Positions 22,605 to 35,220 of a stretch of DNA of 64,000 bases are shown piece after piece. A program made the position numbers and the translations under genes. The stretch comes from Acanthaster planci (taxonomy: Eukaryota > Echinodermata > Asteroidea > Valvatida > Acanthasteridae), in assembly GCF_001949145.1 (NCBI RefSeq), contig NW_019091360.1, positions 618,440 to 682,439 on the forward strand, read 5' to 3'. Position 1 is the first letter of the stretch; each line of letters starts with the position of its first letter. The notes beneath the pieces were generated by a model. The model worked only from the letters and a program-made list of their open reading frames with translations. It made no database searches and was not told the origin of the DNA.

Positions 22605-25600
22605 CCCCTGGTCGTGTAGAATTCGAAAATGACGCTGACTGGTTATTCAGAATACTTAACGTCAAGTCAATCGCACGCGTATTTCAAAAGCTACATGCTC
22701 ATGGCCTTATATTCTCCTGCACGTCATGCACGCGTAAATCTGCGTCGCGGGTAAACCAGCTAAACGCACAGATAAACGCATAGACCGCCGGTCTTACGCG
22801 TAAAACCGTAAAGTATGGGCAAACAATGAGCGAAGCGACGGATGGCAGCGTGTCCAGTGTGCATTACGCTCAACGCATTTACATTGCTAGTATTTGATTA
22901 CATGAGTTTCCAAAATACGTTCACCTTTTTTGCTCTTCGGTACTGCCATCTATTCTTTTCAAATGTTGCAACCGCATTGTTTCGAATCCCTATGGGCCAG
23001 ATTAAGTAAAGAAAGGGTGTTTTTTACAATCAAAGTATGGCTTCATAGAATTTTATGGCTGGAATTCTTGAACTGTGCGTAAATTCCCTATACCGAGGGG
23101 TAAATTTGCCCACAGTTTTGATTTTAGTCGGGCGCCGTGCAGATCACGAAATACTCCTGTAGTTTCATAAAGGATCTGGTGGTCTATGTGTTTATATGTC
23201 TGTGGCGAGTTTGTACCAAATGACTTACAATTTCATTTAAAAACACGCCCTCCTTGGTTCCTTCTCAGAGCAGATAGGCCAATGGACTTTACCCACAAAA
23301 AACAGAACCTGTAATTTGTTGTCGTCTCTGATCGTAGGTCAGGTACCCCCCCCTGCATTATACAAAACAGTAGCGATCAACGCCAGACATTGATTTTTTA
23401 ACATTTTTTTATTTAATTCAAAGGATTAAAACAGGTGTTTGGACTGTATTTCGTCAAACAAATGTACACACACAGCATCTATAAATTGCTAGGGGGCTGT
23501 AACGATTGCCGTTCCACTTCAGCTACTGACAACTGCTTCTATGAGACTATAGCTAGGACTAAATAATGAAGTCCGTAAATTGGGCCAAAATATAGGTTTC
23601 CCCGGCCAATTCTGGAAAATGCGATATGCACAATCTAATTTGTAAAATGAAATTTCAATTTAGCGTAGATTTTGAAAACGACTAAAAACCTGGTTTGATT
23701 TTCGCAATAACAAGCATTCTTCTTCCTTTGCATCCTTCAAATAAATAAATGTGCATAACGTTTCATTAAAGAGGTTACAAATACGTGACTGGGATTTCGG
23801 ATTGAATTATTCCTTGCTAATTACAACAAAATGTGAATTCTTATTCGCTGAAGATCTGTCTTTTACCCCGTTTCTTTGGAATTGAGTATTTATTTCCGTT
23901 TGCTATAATTTAAAATCGTAAAGCATACGTTCCATTTGATTAGAATATTAGAATAGGATTAGAATAGAATAGATAGGATAGAATTAGAATACAAGGTTAC
24001 ACAAATCATGACCCCACTTTTATTTATAGTGTGTTTGTTATCAAACTATAAAAATAATTAAGGTTTCTATGATTGAAACGCAGTACAAAAAGGAATGTTC
24101 CCTTAGCGCCGGTCGGTAGTTTCCATTGACAGCATGAATGGTTTATTTCAATCATGAACATTCAAACATTTAACCAATCAACTAAACACCTCTAAGAATG
24201 TAACCTCTGTTATATACAAACAAATTCTAGTTCTTGATCAGGTACACCTTAAATAACACACAGGCGAAATGGCTTGCATATTTTCCGAATTAGCTTGAGT
24301 TCAAATTAAGATAAATGCGGGATTGCAGAGGTGCATTCAATTTCGTGCAAAAATGAATGTCAACATTCTAAACCTGTGCAATATCAGGAAATTGAAGCTG
24401 ACTCTATATGACTGAATGAACCCTGATTGAGACTGGTATTTGTTAAATAGAAACGGGTATTTGAATGTTGGTTCTATTTTGCTCCAAAACGAATGCTGCT
24501 ATTACTGATTCATTTACAAATTTTCCGAAATTACCTAAAACCTATATTACCTGAAATTATAAGTTTCCTTGAAGGATCCATGCAATGGATTATACTGACA
24601 CTCACATCTTTATATTGTTCTTCAATGTATAAAAAATGGTTGAAATCCTTTTGGAGTTAAATGTTCTGAAGTGTGCAGTTTTAACATTAAAAACTGTTCA
24701 AGCTTTTCCGGACAAGTACTAGTGCTGTTGTGTTGTAAATTAGGGAAAGTGTTCAGTTTTCACGTTACATGTTTCCACGTTTATATTCGGAACCTCAAAG
24801 TTGCTTTCTGAAACCACTTCTGAGAAAAGGATTCTCATGATTATGCATTAGCATAAAAGCCAAAAAGGCTCCAAGGTACAGATTTAATAGCACTGTTTAG
24901 AGGCGCGCTCTTGTGAATCGCCCGTATTTATTCTTAAATGGCCAATAAAAGCATTACATGTAGTTTTCAATATTTTCCAGAAAATGCCCGAACGTACCCC
25001 TCACGGACAATATATAACAACACGCTCTTTTGCTGAAAGCTGATCCGGTCCTGATTCAAAGTCACGGAAAGACTTTGTCCATGCATGATCGAATTTTTCC
25101 GTTTCACCGTGACTGTGAGGACAAATTGTCGCGTAAGACATCACATGCCACATCGTCAGCAATTTCATAACTTTGACTCTCAAAAATACGACTAATACAT
25201 ACGATGAACAAAATTAATCTTCAAAAAATCTCTAGATTTATGTTTTCTATATACATGTACATGTGTAAGTCCTTTGGAATTGATAACATGGAAAATAAAC
25301 TTGAATGACAAGAAAAGATGCACTTCCCTGTCTCAGATGTCAGCTCATCGTATTGGACCATTAAGGATCTGTTCGAAACAAGCAAAAGTTTTCTTATGAG
25401 CATACGATTTAACTGGAGACAACAAGACAAATGCAAAATAATAAGGGAGTGAAATTGTGCTTGACCGGTTTTAAAAGTTCGTTAAAAACTGGCTCAGGAG
25501 AATAGTCACAAATTAAATGACCAGAGCCGAATGGACGTTGAAGGGTGGATATAGCCCAATCCCTTATGAGTCAGTCTTTAATGTCCAGGCACATATTTAT

Positions 25601-26022
25601 TCTTTTTTTTATAAAAAACTTCGTAATTTCATCCGTATACAGAGCTGGGTATTATCATAAACTATTTCATCTTATAAACAAATAAATATTTATTTTGTAA
25701 GGTTCAATGATATTAATATAAAGTCCTTTATTGCATTGAGCCGCTTTTAAATGTCCAGGCACATATGGATTCCTTTCTCTTAAAAACCTTTTGAGTCCAA
25801 AAGCCAAAACAAAATTAAAAGTTATAAATTTGAAACGATTTGTTCATTATTTATGTTTTTTGCCAAACACCCCCTTGCCATGTTATCATTTGTGCCTCTC
25901 GTGAGTAGTTGCAAACAGTCTCCTTATTTGAAGATTAGCGCACGCGTAGTGCGTTTTCCATGAGGTATACCACAGACATATAAACGTTTGGGTAGCACAG
26001 AACTGGACTGGTCCCCGTCCCT
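22605..26022. other. Unassigned, no gene seen
   Basis: AT-rich with no domain-bearing frame. It includes a (G)AATA-type low-complexity tract at 23937-23992. A short remnant at 24901-24926 (GGCGCGCTCTTGTGAATCGC) matches the right end of the MITE found complete at 41982-42153. Confidence 0.5.
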
Positions 26023-26028
26023 ATGGCT

Positions 26029-26490
26029 GCACTGCACCAAATACGCGCTCCCACAAACAGTGCAAAATCGGATGAAATAGCGCCGCCTGTTGACTCTCAG
26101 GAAGAGGTTGGCCTCCAGTTTTCCACTGGAAATTCTAGATTATGGCCAGAAGTTCATTTTTCGTTTCAATTTATCGGGGTTAGCCACGCGATTTTTTTAA
26201 ATTCACCTTTCCCCAAAGACACCCCCAAAATAGTAATAAAACTATGCGCTCAGCTCTGAATGCAGCCGCCCACCTCTATCTAAAATAGACCCACAGTTTA
26301 GGAGTTTTTGTGAAAGAAATACCCTGAACTGGAGACTACCAGTCCCAAATTCGGGATAGAACTATTTCTATGATCCCTCCTGATTATGGCACGTCTTATT
26401 GTTAAAAAAAGAAAAACAAAACCTGTGGGATCACAAAATATTAATCAGATGGCGCACAAAAATCCAATGATTTGACGGACAGCACCCCTA
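26029..26490. repeat. Interspersed repeat, copy 2 of 2
   Basis: Diverged copy of 21630-22188, same orientation. Confidence 0.8.
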
Positions 26491-27875
26491 TCCAGCTTGA
26501 GCAGGGGCACCCCCTCATCGGTTGAAAAGAGCTACTTTGGCCGGGAGTGGTCATTTTGCTGGTAGCCACGCGCCCGTAGCGCGTGTATTTTATAGTCGTC
26601 TGTGAACCAGCGAAGTGCAGTTCTCATCAAAGGAGCTGCCGTTGCCAGGAAAAATAGGACCTCTCTTGATCCAGCTCGGGGCTCATTGACCTTTTCACTA
26701 ATAAATTCATAATTATGCACACATGTACACAAATAACCTTGACGGCAAGAAGTGTGGGCGTACAGGGGTGTGATTATTTTCTCTCAGGTTTTTTGTCTTT
26801 GTTCAGCTCCTTCAGAAAATCCCATTAAATCGTTTTCGCTATTAGTTCCTAACCTAAGCGGAATTTTTAGTGCTCTGTGAAGACTTTACAATTGTGAATT
26901 TCCTGTGCGTATACGAGATTGCCGTATCTATAGCCAGTCTCCTTCGTGTTGTTTTAAGTGTTAAAGATCAGCTAGTTAGTGCTATATCAGTCTTGATTCC
27001 AGGACCTTCGTACATTGCTTTTAGTCGAAATGGATTAATTAAGACCACAGGGCGCCGTTTAATCAGGTCCTGTCACAGACATAAAAATACCCATTTTTGG
27101 CCTATGTCTGTGGGTCCTGTGTCCGCTTCTGACCTTCCATTCATGTAAGACTAAGAGCGGTTGTTAGAGATAGCGCTCTCCAACAGTGATGGTTCGTGAT
27201 CGTGGAAAAAACTGCGGAGAGGTCTTGCAACCAAGACAAAAGACGATTTTATCAACCGTTCAAGACCAGTCGCTTGACAGGGTCTCAAGCAACATGATAG
27301 CTAACTTATTTATGAATGATGATTTAGCATGATATCAAGGAGCGTGAAGCCCCATGGTAGATATTTGGTGGTGCCATATTGACAAAGGTTTGAGAGGAGC
27401 CCTCCCATGCAACTCAGATCACTTCATTTTGTGCATTAATCATTTCCTGTTTTGTCAGGCAACTGGCCGCTTGGAACGGTTGCAAGATAATCAAAGGGCT
27501 CCATATTTCACCTGCGACTGAAGTGTAGCCTAAGCAGACCTGTTACCACGCATAAAAGAATCAATATAATGCAATCTTCAGATAGCATCTTTTACTAGTT
27601 ATAATATTGTGTCATTGCAACATCGCCTTCTTGTCGCGTATAGCAAAGGCATTTCCTTGGAGGGAGAGCCAGAGTCATTTTGCCAACTTGTAACTTGTTT
27701 CCTAACCTTGTGTCATTTACTTGAATGGAAATTCGTGGTACGCTACATTTCATGCTTCACGAGAAATGTCAACTTCAAAAGCATATCGTGTATGTACCAG
27801 TTTTGGATTTTGGAAGCTCCATTTGCCGACTGGAATGAATTATTGGGATGCTGCTCCCCCACACCCCTGGTTGGT
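26491..27875. other. Unassigned, no gene seen
   Basis: No recognised exon. It could be intron or downstream region of the LDLa gene, whose 3' end is not found. Confidence 0.4.
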
Positions 27876-27879
27876 GCGC

Positions 27880-28110
27880 CCAGTGGCGTATCCCCCGACG
27901 ATTTTTTCATAATGCTTCATAGGTGAGTATAGAAAGAAAGCAATCGGTACACTTGTTTAAAAAATATTAGCACCAAAACCCTTAGAAAACAACACCACAA
28001 AAGCAAACATGTCGGGACCGTAAGACTTTTGATATCTTCTCTCCCCCCACATTATTTTGAATGCGCCTAAAGCCGCATTCGCTTTGGAATTTCCCCCACC
28101 AAAAGCTAGA
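27880..28110. repeat. Interspersed repeat shared with 56.4 kb
   Basis: TGGCGTATCC, AAAACCCTTAGAAAACAACAC, TGTCGGGACCGTAAG and AAAGCCGCATTCGC recur with changes at 56383-56630, in the same orientation. Type unknown; the GGCGTATCC-C-rich start is common in marine invertebrate repeats. Confidence 0.7.
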
Positions 28111-28247
28111 TACGCTGCAAACGAGCTCAAGATATACGTTTCGTTCTCCCTTGTCCCAACTGATTAGGAAGTGACAAAAAGTCGAGGAATCATGTCTTCG
28201 TTAAAATGTATATTTTGCCTCGGTTTAGAATAATTATTATTCCTCAC

Positions 28248-28363
28248 CATTAACGCAGCCGTCCTCGTCAATGCCACTGCTGCAGTCGTATGTTGAGTCG
28301 CACAAAGCTGCCATGGGATGGCACAGACCATCACACGCAAACATGTCGAAGACTTGACAGTCA
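28248..28363 (-). CDS. LDLa-repeat protein, exon 6 (LDLa module 5)
   Basis: The splice sites are CCAACAG before 28363 and GGTGAGG after 28248 (minus strand). It encodes DCQVFDMFACDGLCHPMAAL followed by CDSTYDCSSGIDEDGC, a complete six-cysteine LDL-receptor class A module with the calcium-site acidic residues partly kept. The entering phase is 2, whereas exon 5 leaves in phase 1. An exon between them is therefore unseen, or this exon is spliced differently. The gene must continue to lower coordinates, since no stop follows. Confidence 0.7.
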
Positions 28364-28529
28364 CTGTTGGTTCGATCTCAAACGCAAAATCACCCAAAAA
28401 TGAAATTAGCAGCTTTGATACAGAAAGACCCGTATAATCTGGTATTGACATTTCCCCCCGCACGATGCTGTGTTTAGCTGCACGTATGTTGCTTTACACG
28501 TGCTGTATATTCGAGGGTGTTCACTGAAA

Positions 28530-29175
28530 TACGGGCGATTCATAATAGAACGCCTCCAAGAGTTTGCAACGCGTTGGCCAATCACAATGCTCAAAACCTG
28601 TTGACTCAATGGGCGAGTTCGGGCGGCCTGTTCTTGACACGGGTTTCTTGTTCTCGCTCTCGAACGGCGGGAACACGACTCAAGAAGACTGTTCTCGGAA
28701 CAGGATCACACACCACCTCGTCGTCAGGCTTTTACAGGAACACACGGAAAAACTCGTGAGATTTTGATTTTTGAACAGCTGCAAAAAGTAGCGAGATGGC
28801 TTCCAAAGTCACAGACAATGGGAAGTTTTGCAAAATTAACATTAATTATTTTCCGTAACACAGAAATGAATGTTCCTGTTTATAGAGATAAGAATTCAGC
28901 CCATCCAAACATCAACTCTCGAATAACGTAGCCTACATGGACGCCGCCATGTTGCATATTGCTTGTCGCTAACTACCAGCGATAACCGGTTGTTTGTTCC
29001 CGGCGTTCGAGCGGCCGACCAACGAATAACAAATCGAGCTGTTCGTGAACATATATGGGAACAAACCGCCCGAACTCGGCCAATGCGCGTTTGGAAAGGG
29101 TCGGTGGACTTTGCGCGTTGTGATTGGCCAACGCGTCGCAAACTCTTGGAGGCGCACTATTGTGAATCGCCCGTA
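28530..29175. mobile_element. MITE with TACGGGCGATTC ends, interrupted by another MITE
   Basis: The left part (28530-28610: ACGGGCGATTCATAATAG, GCCTCCAAGAGTTTGCAACG, GTTGGCCAATCACAA) is inverted at 29082-29175. An uninterrupted 172-bp copy is at 41982-42153 and end remnants lie at 29640-29711 and 24901-24926. TA at the ends is the likely target site. Confidence 0.8.
28611..29081. mobile_element. 471-bp Harbinger-like MITE nested in the previous element
   Basis: Inverted ends GGGCGAGTTCGGGCGGCCTG and (reverse-complemented) GGCCGAGTTCGGGCGG are flanked by AAT on both sides (28608-28610, 29082-29084). Same length as, and inverted relative to, the copy at 19234-19704. Confidence 0.8.
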
Positions 29176-29639
29176 TTGTCAGAGAGCGTTTTCGAAACAA
29201 GTGGATTCGGCAATGACTTTGGGTGTCGCTGGTACTAGCCATGTTGAAGCACCGTTCGACACCACATGTTCAAGCTCTGACTGAAACCAGCGAAACTAAA
29301 GTCTAAGCCGAAGCCACTCGTTTCGAAAACGCTCAAAGATACTGGAGAGGGGTACAGAATGGACCAAAACACGTACATATCGATAGGTGCCTTCAGGGTT
29401 CAGGTCTGTGTACAACAAAATGTTGCCTATGTACTCGAAAGCAAAACAAAATTAAGGTGTACCTGATGCATAGGCTTAATCGCGTACGCTATCAATCGCG
29501 TATATATGTGCATGGGTGTTGCCAGGACTTTTACGTGGGAGGCAGGATTTTGTCCGGGGGAGAATTCAACAGTAGCAAACTGATTACCACAACCGGTGCA
29601 TGAAGGGGGTCAATACAGGCGTTTTTTCGAAAGGGTCGA

Positions 29640-29711
29640 CAGGTTTCGCACATAGTGATTGGTCAACGCGTTGCAAACGCTTGGAGACGTACTATTGTGA
29701 AACGCCCGTAC
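29640..29711. mobile_element. Solo end of the TACGGGCG MITE
   Basis: TGATTGGTCAACGCGTTGC to GAAACGCCCGTAC matches the right end of 28530-29175. The left end is missing or heavily degraded. Confidence 0.7.
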
Positions 29712-30097
29712 TTCCAGGAATTTTCAAATAAATTGGTGATTTTCATTTTTTTGTAGCCCCTTTTTCGTTTCTCTCGCTTTTTTATGGCCACTTCAGCTTT
29801 CATTTTTCAACATTTCAATCTTCCGCAACACTCATGAGTACGCAATGATTAGCATAAATGCAAACAACAGTTACTGTGCTTGCGAAAACATAAATGAACT
29901 GTACTTACAATACTGTAAGTATACTTTTATAAATAGAAAAAAACTCTCGGGGGGAGAAACTTAATCTTCCTTGTAAATATTTTTCATTTATTGTGAGGTG
30001 TATGAATAGTTCATAGCGTGCAAGTGGTATGACTTGTGTAAAACTCTCAGTATGAATTTAATGTATCGTCTGAAATATCACATGCCAATTTACTTAC

Positions 30098-30219
30098 CAC
30101 AGTCCACCTCATCGGACATGTCGTGACAACTATGCACACCATTACAGAATAGTTCTTCTTTCACGCATTGTAAGCCATCTTTGCACTTGCGATAGCCAGG
30201 AGAACAAGGCATCTGACAC
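30098..30219 (-). CDS. LDLa-repeat protein, exon 5 (LDLa module 4)
   Basis: Bounded by CCCTCAG and GGTAAGT on the minus strand; phase 2 to 1, joining exon 4 in frame. Encodes RCQMPCSPGYRKCKDGLQ, then CVKEELFCNGVHSC and HDMSDEVDC, a full LDLa module with the DMSDE calcium motif. The first Cys of this exon also closes the preceding module. Confidence 0.88.
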
Positions 30220-30287
30220 CTGAGGGAGACAGCAATTATTTTTGTAAGGAAAATACAACGCTTGCTTATTTCCCAGCTTAGCTAACT

Positions 30288-30322
30288 TACTAACTAACTA
30301 ACTAACTCACTCACTTACTCAT
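30288..30322. repeat. (CTAA)n/(CTCA)n microsatellite
   Basis: Short run of ACTAACTAACTAACT followed by CACTCACTTACTCA, in the intron between LDLa exons 4 and 5. Confidence 0.85.
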
Positions 30323-30624
30323 TTTACTGTAAATTCAAAGGTGGCGCGTTCGTGTGTATAGGTTCCTATAGTCTTGATTTCAAGACGTTGGTGCTTGATA
30401 ACGCACACCGTGCATAGTGCGCCCCCTAACGACTCATAATTAAAGTGTGCACCAGTGAGAGTAAGTAAAAACTAGTTGTGCGAGGGCGCTCTTCAACAGA
30501 AATAAAGCAACTATCGATCACTGACGTCTTGGGCGAAGACTAAGGTTCCTATCACACGAGTGCAAGTGGGACACAGAATAATGTAGCGCGTCTGTGTCCC
30601 GTTACTTACTCCCTTATCCACCCT

Positions 30625-30720
30625 GTGTTGAAGTGCACCCTCACTTGCCAAAAAAGAAAGGCTGATGAGCAGTTTTCCAACCGGGTTCCTGTATCATGCG
30701 TTCGGCGCACACGCAAAGAC
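30625..30720. repeat. Repeat shared with 50373-50470
   Basis: GTTGAAGTGCACCC, AGTTTTCCAA and CGGGTTC appear in the same order in both places, with drift. The flanking 30330-31320 is CpG-rich for this window, without a recognised gene. Confidence 0.5.
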
Positions 30721-31734
30721 TTTTAAGCCTGGTTTCCGTATGGTCGTTCGTAACGCCAGACGTGAAGACCAGCCACGAACGAAAGAGACGGTGCGTGACG
30801 TCATTCCACCCCAAAATTGAAACAAAACGGCATCTGAATCTCCGTGATTTTTCGCGTACCTCATCATGATGCCAAACCTCTACTCCAGTTTCATGCATTT
30901 CATTGACCGTCAGCTGTTAAGTTAATTACTGGGGAGTAATTTTTAAGAATTACGGAGAAAATGGTCAAAATTCATGGAACTATAAAGTGAGAGGGAAATC
31001 GTTGCGCGCCGGTCATGCCAGCATTCGTGTTTGCATGGGGATACCACGGCTATTCGACGCAGACAGTCGGCAAAGTTGAACCGCGGATCATCTACCCAGG
31101 GATGTGCAACTGTGAGCGGCCCCAGTGCAAACACATGTGCGACCTTGGTTCCATGCGTGTTACGGATTGTTATTACCCCCGCAGGCGCTTTTCTCGAGAA
31201 AACTCGCGACCACATGATGAGCTAGACGATGCGCGGTGCTTAAATCTATTTAATGAGGCAAAATTCCCCAATTTTGAGGTACACTTTCCTCAGAATGTAC
31301 AGGATGAAATATCTTGAGCAGCATATTTTTTAAGAAAGGGTGTACCCTGACTTAAAATATTACAAGAAAACGAAACGTTTGGTTTGCGTTCAGTGACTCC
31401 GTTGTCGGTGATATTTCCTATTGATATGTCTCAATGTCCGCGTTGCAGTTTGCGTCTTGATTGCGTTCCTCTTTGCGTCTCTTACGTCGATATGGAAACC
31501 AGGCTTTACATTCCAGTGTAAATTCGTTGCGTGTATTCAGCGCGCCTTGCGCCAAACGCGCATAACTTGGCCCGCCTACGCGGCGGGTTCGTACCAAAGA
31601 ACCGTCATTGAAAAACACGCACCCTTTTGCTCCCGCTTGGAGCGGATATCACGACGCCGAAGGCCGTGTGGTATACGGGATAAAGACGCACTACATCATT
31701 CTGTATGTTATTGCCATAAAACCATATGTAACAA

Positions 31735-32145
31735 CTAGAGCGCTAACTTTTAATTCTCTGCGCGGAAAAAAATTGACGCCGTCCTGGGCGGAGACATTTT
31801 GAATCCATGTGTGTGCTTGTAGAACATTCGAAATCGGATAAAATGAATATCGAATTATGCATTCTAAATGCCACGCGCAAGTAGGCCTGCAACACACATG
31901 AGCGTCAGTGCGTCTTTTGAATTAAGACGCACAGGTGCATAGCAATGGCACATGTTATTTACACCCACAGCTGATTAGTTTGAAACGAATGATTCCCTAA
32001 CGTGAGGGCAAGGTCGTCTAATTTCGTATGCATGTCTTTCGGTGGCTGTCTTTCGAAGACTGAAAAGTCGTTTCCTTAACTTAGTCAGTGTTTAGTGAAT
32101 TGACGGCTCTGTAGCCTGTTGTACGCATTGGGTACCAATAAAATC
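31735..32145. repeat. Tandem duplicate, unit A
   Basis: Similar along its length to 32363-32765: GACGCCGTCCTGGGCG, AATCCATGTG.GTGCTTG, AGCAATGGCACATG and CTTTCG.TGGCT in both. A fragment in reverse complement lies at 43910-43975. Confidence 0.8.
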
Positions 32146-32362
32146 CGATTAACACGTCAAGGCAAAATTCATATGCAGCACACGCATTTGTATTTTTTGG
32201 CGCAGAGCAAAATGAAACGCTCATTTGCTGATCGTGCGCAGGTTGTTTGCGTATAGGCTTTGTTGACTATCGTTTTAGAATACAGACGCAGATATGCAAA
32301 TAGCCGTACAAAAGCGCTACAAGATTTTGATTTTTCCTCATAGAGCTATATATAAAAAACTA

Positions 32363-32765
32363 GAGGGCTAACTTCTCATTCTCTGCGTGGAGAAAATTTG
32401 ATGCCGTCCTGGGCGCCGCAGGCATTGTAAATCCATGTGCGTGCTTGCAGAACATTCAAAATCAGAATGGATACCGAATTATGTACTCTAAAAATGCAAC
32501 ATTCAGGTTTATACGCGAATGTCACCGCGTCTTTTACGAGAGCAATGGCACATGGTCATTTACATCCGTAGCTGATTATTTTCAAAACGAATGTTTCCTT
32601 AACATTCAAACGGGTCGTCCGATTTTGTATCCACGTCTTTCGATGGCTATTTTTCGATGAATAAGTTAAAAAGCTAAATTAAAAAGTTGTTCGCTTAACG
32701 CAGTAAGTGTTAAGCGAGTTGACAGCTCTGGAACAGCAGCTATCGCGCGCATCAGGTAACTAAAA
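32363..32765. repeat. Tandem duplicate, unit B
   Basis: Second unit of the pair with 31735-32145, about 220 bp after it, inside the large intron of the LDLa gene. Confidence 0.8.
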
Positions 32766-33580
32766 CCCTCGCGCAGCCCGCAAATAGGGATTTCACATTG
32801 GATCGCCTTATCACATTCTTTAAATTTTGGAAGAATAATTTCCAACTGAAACCATCTCAAGAAACAGTCATCTTTGAATATTATTTGTGTGTTCTGTTAG
32901 TAAAATGTAAAGAAGTCAGTTGGACTTGGTTAAAAAAATCATTCACAACCTTTCACATCGGACATTGTCGTAGACAATAGGTCTTCTGATTTTTGCACGT
33001 TTGTTTCACATCATGCCCTCACGTGAGAACGAGAGTGTGTCACGTTCCGAAGATTTACCTACAGCCGATGGGGTCTAGATTTAGTCGGGTTGGCCTGGGA
33101 GTAGCTCTTATCAGCAAAACGTTGATGATGCGTTAGATTCTTTTCATGAATTTCGTAAAAAAAAAAACCTGTTAATCAGAGTGCTCGCCTTATGTTTCAG
33201 TTTTGATTTTAAGATAAAGACCAAAACAAAATTATTTGTAACTTTTCATCTATACACTGAGTTGCACTCGTTATGTACTTCAGATTTTCGGAAGCGAGAG
33301 GTTGCGTTTTGGTAGGACCTTTATCTTCCACGTCAGGCAGTTTATCGGTTTTCCTAAATTAATATAAATACTAAATACGTAGGGCCTATAAAACCATTTT
33401 ACGAAGGTGATTCTCTTGAAAAATATATAAACTATAATGGTTGCAATTCTAATTTTTTTGCAAGTTTATTTCCTATTCAAGGCTTCGGGAAGCGCGGCAT
33501 CAGGGGTCAAAAGGCTCTATTACAAGTTCAGTTTAAAACACCAACGATGGCCATCAACGAAGACTCAGTATTGTAAGTCA
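32680..33580. repeat. Segment duplicated at 41420-42390
   Basis: Same orientation. Shared stretches include TTTTGG.AAGAAT.ATTTC.AA.TGAAACCA, CAAGAAACA, GAACGAGAGTGT, AGATTTACCT.C, GTCAGCAAA/ATCAGCAAA, TTAGATTTTC.GAAG and GCATCAGG. The copy at 41.4 kb contains a MITE (41982-42153) absent here, so the duplication is older than that insertion. Confidence 0.65.
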
Positions 33581-33910
33581 GATTTGTAACATTCCAATTC
33601 GTCTTATAACTGTAAGTGGTAAATTTGCTTTCGCTGCACAACGTTAATCACCACAGTTGACAAATTTTACAAAATCAAGACGAAATAGAAACAAATCTGA
33701 ATTGTACTACTTCTTTGTCTGAAGTTTCAGTAGCCGGTTGATCGGTTAGTCGGACTAAAGTGAGACTTATGCCTGCAAATAATATGCCATCAGAATAATT
33801 TTACGATGTGACAGATCGAATATACACGGGTTTCGGAAAATGATATGCCGCCACTGCTCTCCCAAGACTCGAATTACGCCTTAAATTCTACATGGCGGAA
33901 GTGGGTATAC

Positions 33911-34013
33911 CTTTGTTTGATCTCATCTGAGCCATCTGCACAATCCTTCACGCTGTCACATAAATCCTCCACTGTCAGATGATGCTTTTTACCGTTGCAA
34001 TCCTCGCAGGTCC
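33911..34013 (-). CDS. LDLa-repeat protein, exon 4 (degenerate LDLa module 3)
   Basis: Splice sites CATTCCAG and GGTATACC on the minus strand; phase 1 to 2. Encodes WTCEDCNGKKHHLTVEDL then CDSVKDCADGSDEIKQR. The DGSDE calcium-binding signature is present, but only five of the six module cysteines are found, counting the one at the start of exon 5. One disulfide is probably lost. Confidence 0.85.
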
Positions 34014-34843
34014 CTGGAATGGCAAAGTATACTCGTGCGTTAGTTTCGAATAGAGCTGTGTAGTATTCTCAACTGAAGAAGCTGTTAATCGGCCTGAGTA
34101 TCCCCACATTTAAAAAATATGCCTTTTCATTGAAAATCATTCCTAGGTAAAGAAAACCATCCCCCAGTGTCGATGAGGATTAATAATGTACATGTGAACA
34201 AGAGGAACAAAATTAAAATACAAGTAATTGCATTTGAATTCGTGGGCAACGCGGGGTAGGAGGGGAAAGAGAGAAGCGAAAGGAATGAAAAAAAGATATG
34301 AAATGGGATGAAAATCATCAGTTTGTCTGAAAATATCTCGAAAGTGACTTGGTTCCATTCATAGTGTATCCTCCTGGTGTCTAAAATCGTGTTTAGTGGA
34401 TACACTTGGTGATTGCATCGTGGCGCTGGTCGATGGTGACCTGTTGGCTCGCACTCTGACTTTTCCTTCTTTTTATTCTATTCTGTTCTTTTTATTCTTA
34501 ACAGTAACGTGTTGGCAGTAAATCAGTATGGTAGACATTCGAAAATTGTTAAGTAAGTTTATTGTTTTTATGTGTATATCTGTGATTTTAAAAGTACATG
34601 TATTTGTTATTTAATTATTTTATGCGAGTCTAACAAGATGAATTCCAACGACTGTGTTTATGATCCTTGTCGGATAAAATCAAACCGTATTTAATAAACA
34701 AAACTGAACGCCAGAACATCAATAAGTCATCCAAAGACCTGAAGCAGTCTGAGCAAAACTGCCTAAATGCGTACTTCATAAAAAAGAATTTGAATATTTT
34801 TCTGATGAATTGAGTTTGGAAAACTTGTAGTATTAGTACTCAC

Positions 34844-34966
34844 AACAGTCTTTTTCGTCTTCCCCATTTGAGCAATCGTAAATTCCATCACACCTGTTCG
34901 CTTGGCTGATACACTGGGCACTGGAACCACATTTAAAAAACTCTGCAACGCATTTTCTTGATGACA
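34844..34966 (-). CDS. LDLa-repeat protein, exon 3 (LDLa module 2)
   Basis: Splice sites CATTAACAG and TGTGAGTAC; 123 nt, phase 1 to 1. Encodes KCVAEFFKCGSSAQCISQ then ANRCDGIYDCSNGEDEKDC, a textbook LDLa module (six Cys, aromatic pair after the first Cys, acidic calcium cage). Confidence 0.92.
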
Positions 34967-35220
34967 CTGTTAATGAATAAAATAAAAGGATCAGTCCCAT
35001 GACCTGAAGAAAACAACTAAACATCCTTTTTAGACTACCACCTGCTGTAATGCCCTCAGCCCCCCCAACCTTGTTCCGCATCAGATCTGATCACTCTGAA
35101 AGACAAGGTAAAGGTTTGTGTCCAGCACTGGATTGGAGTTCATGTAGTATAGGGACTCGAGAATAATTAAGAAGGCTAGATGGCATGGTGGAAAATGTAG
35201 TAGTTTTCTAATCTACTCAC

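Noticed and set aside
31015-31317. 100-codon plus-strand frame with several Cys and an overlapping 90-codon minus frame
   Set aside because: No family recognised, no splice or start context; probably due to locally higher GC lowering stop-codon frequency.
33050-33095. Possible micro-exon on the minus strand, with a similar sequence at about 41785-41812 (ACCCCATCG.CTG.AG before GTAAATC)
   Set aside because: Exon 4 and exon 5 of the LDLa gene already join in phase, the 33-kb candidate is only about 16 nt, and the resemblance follows from the segment being duplicated.
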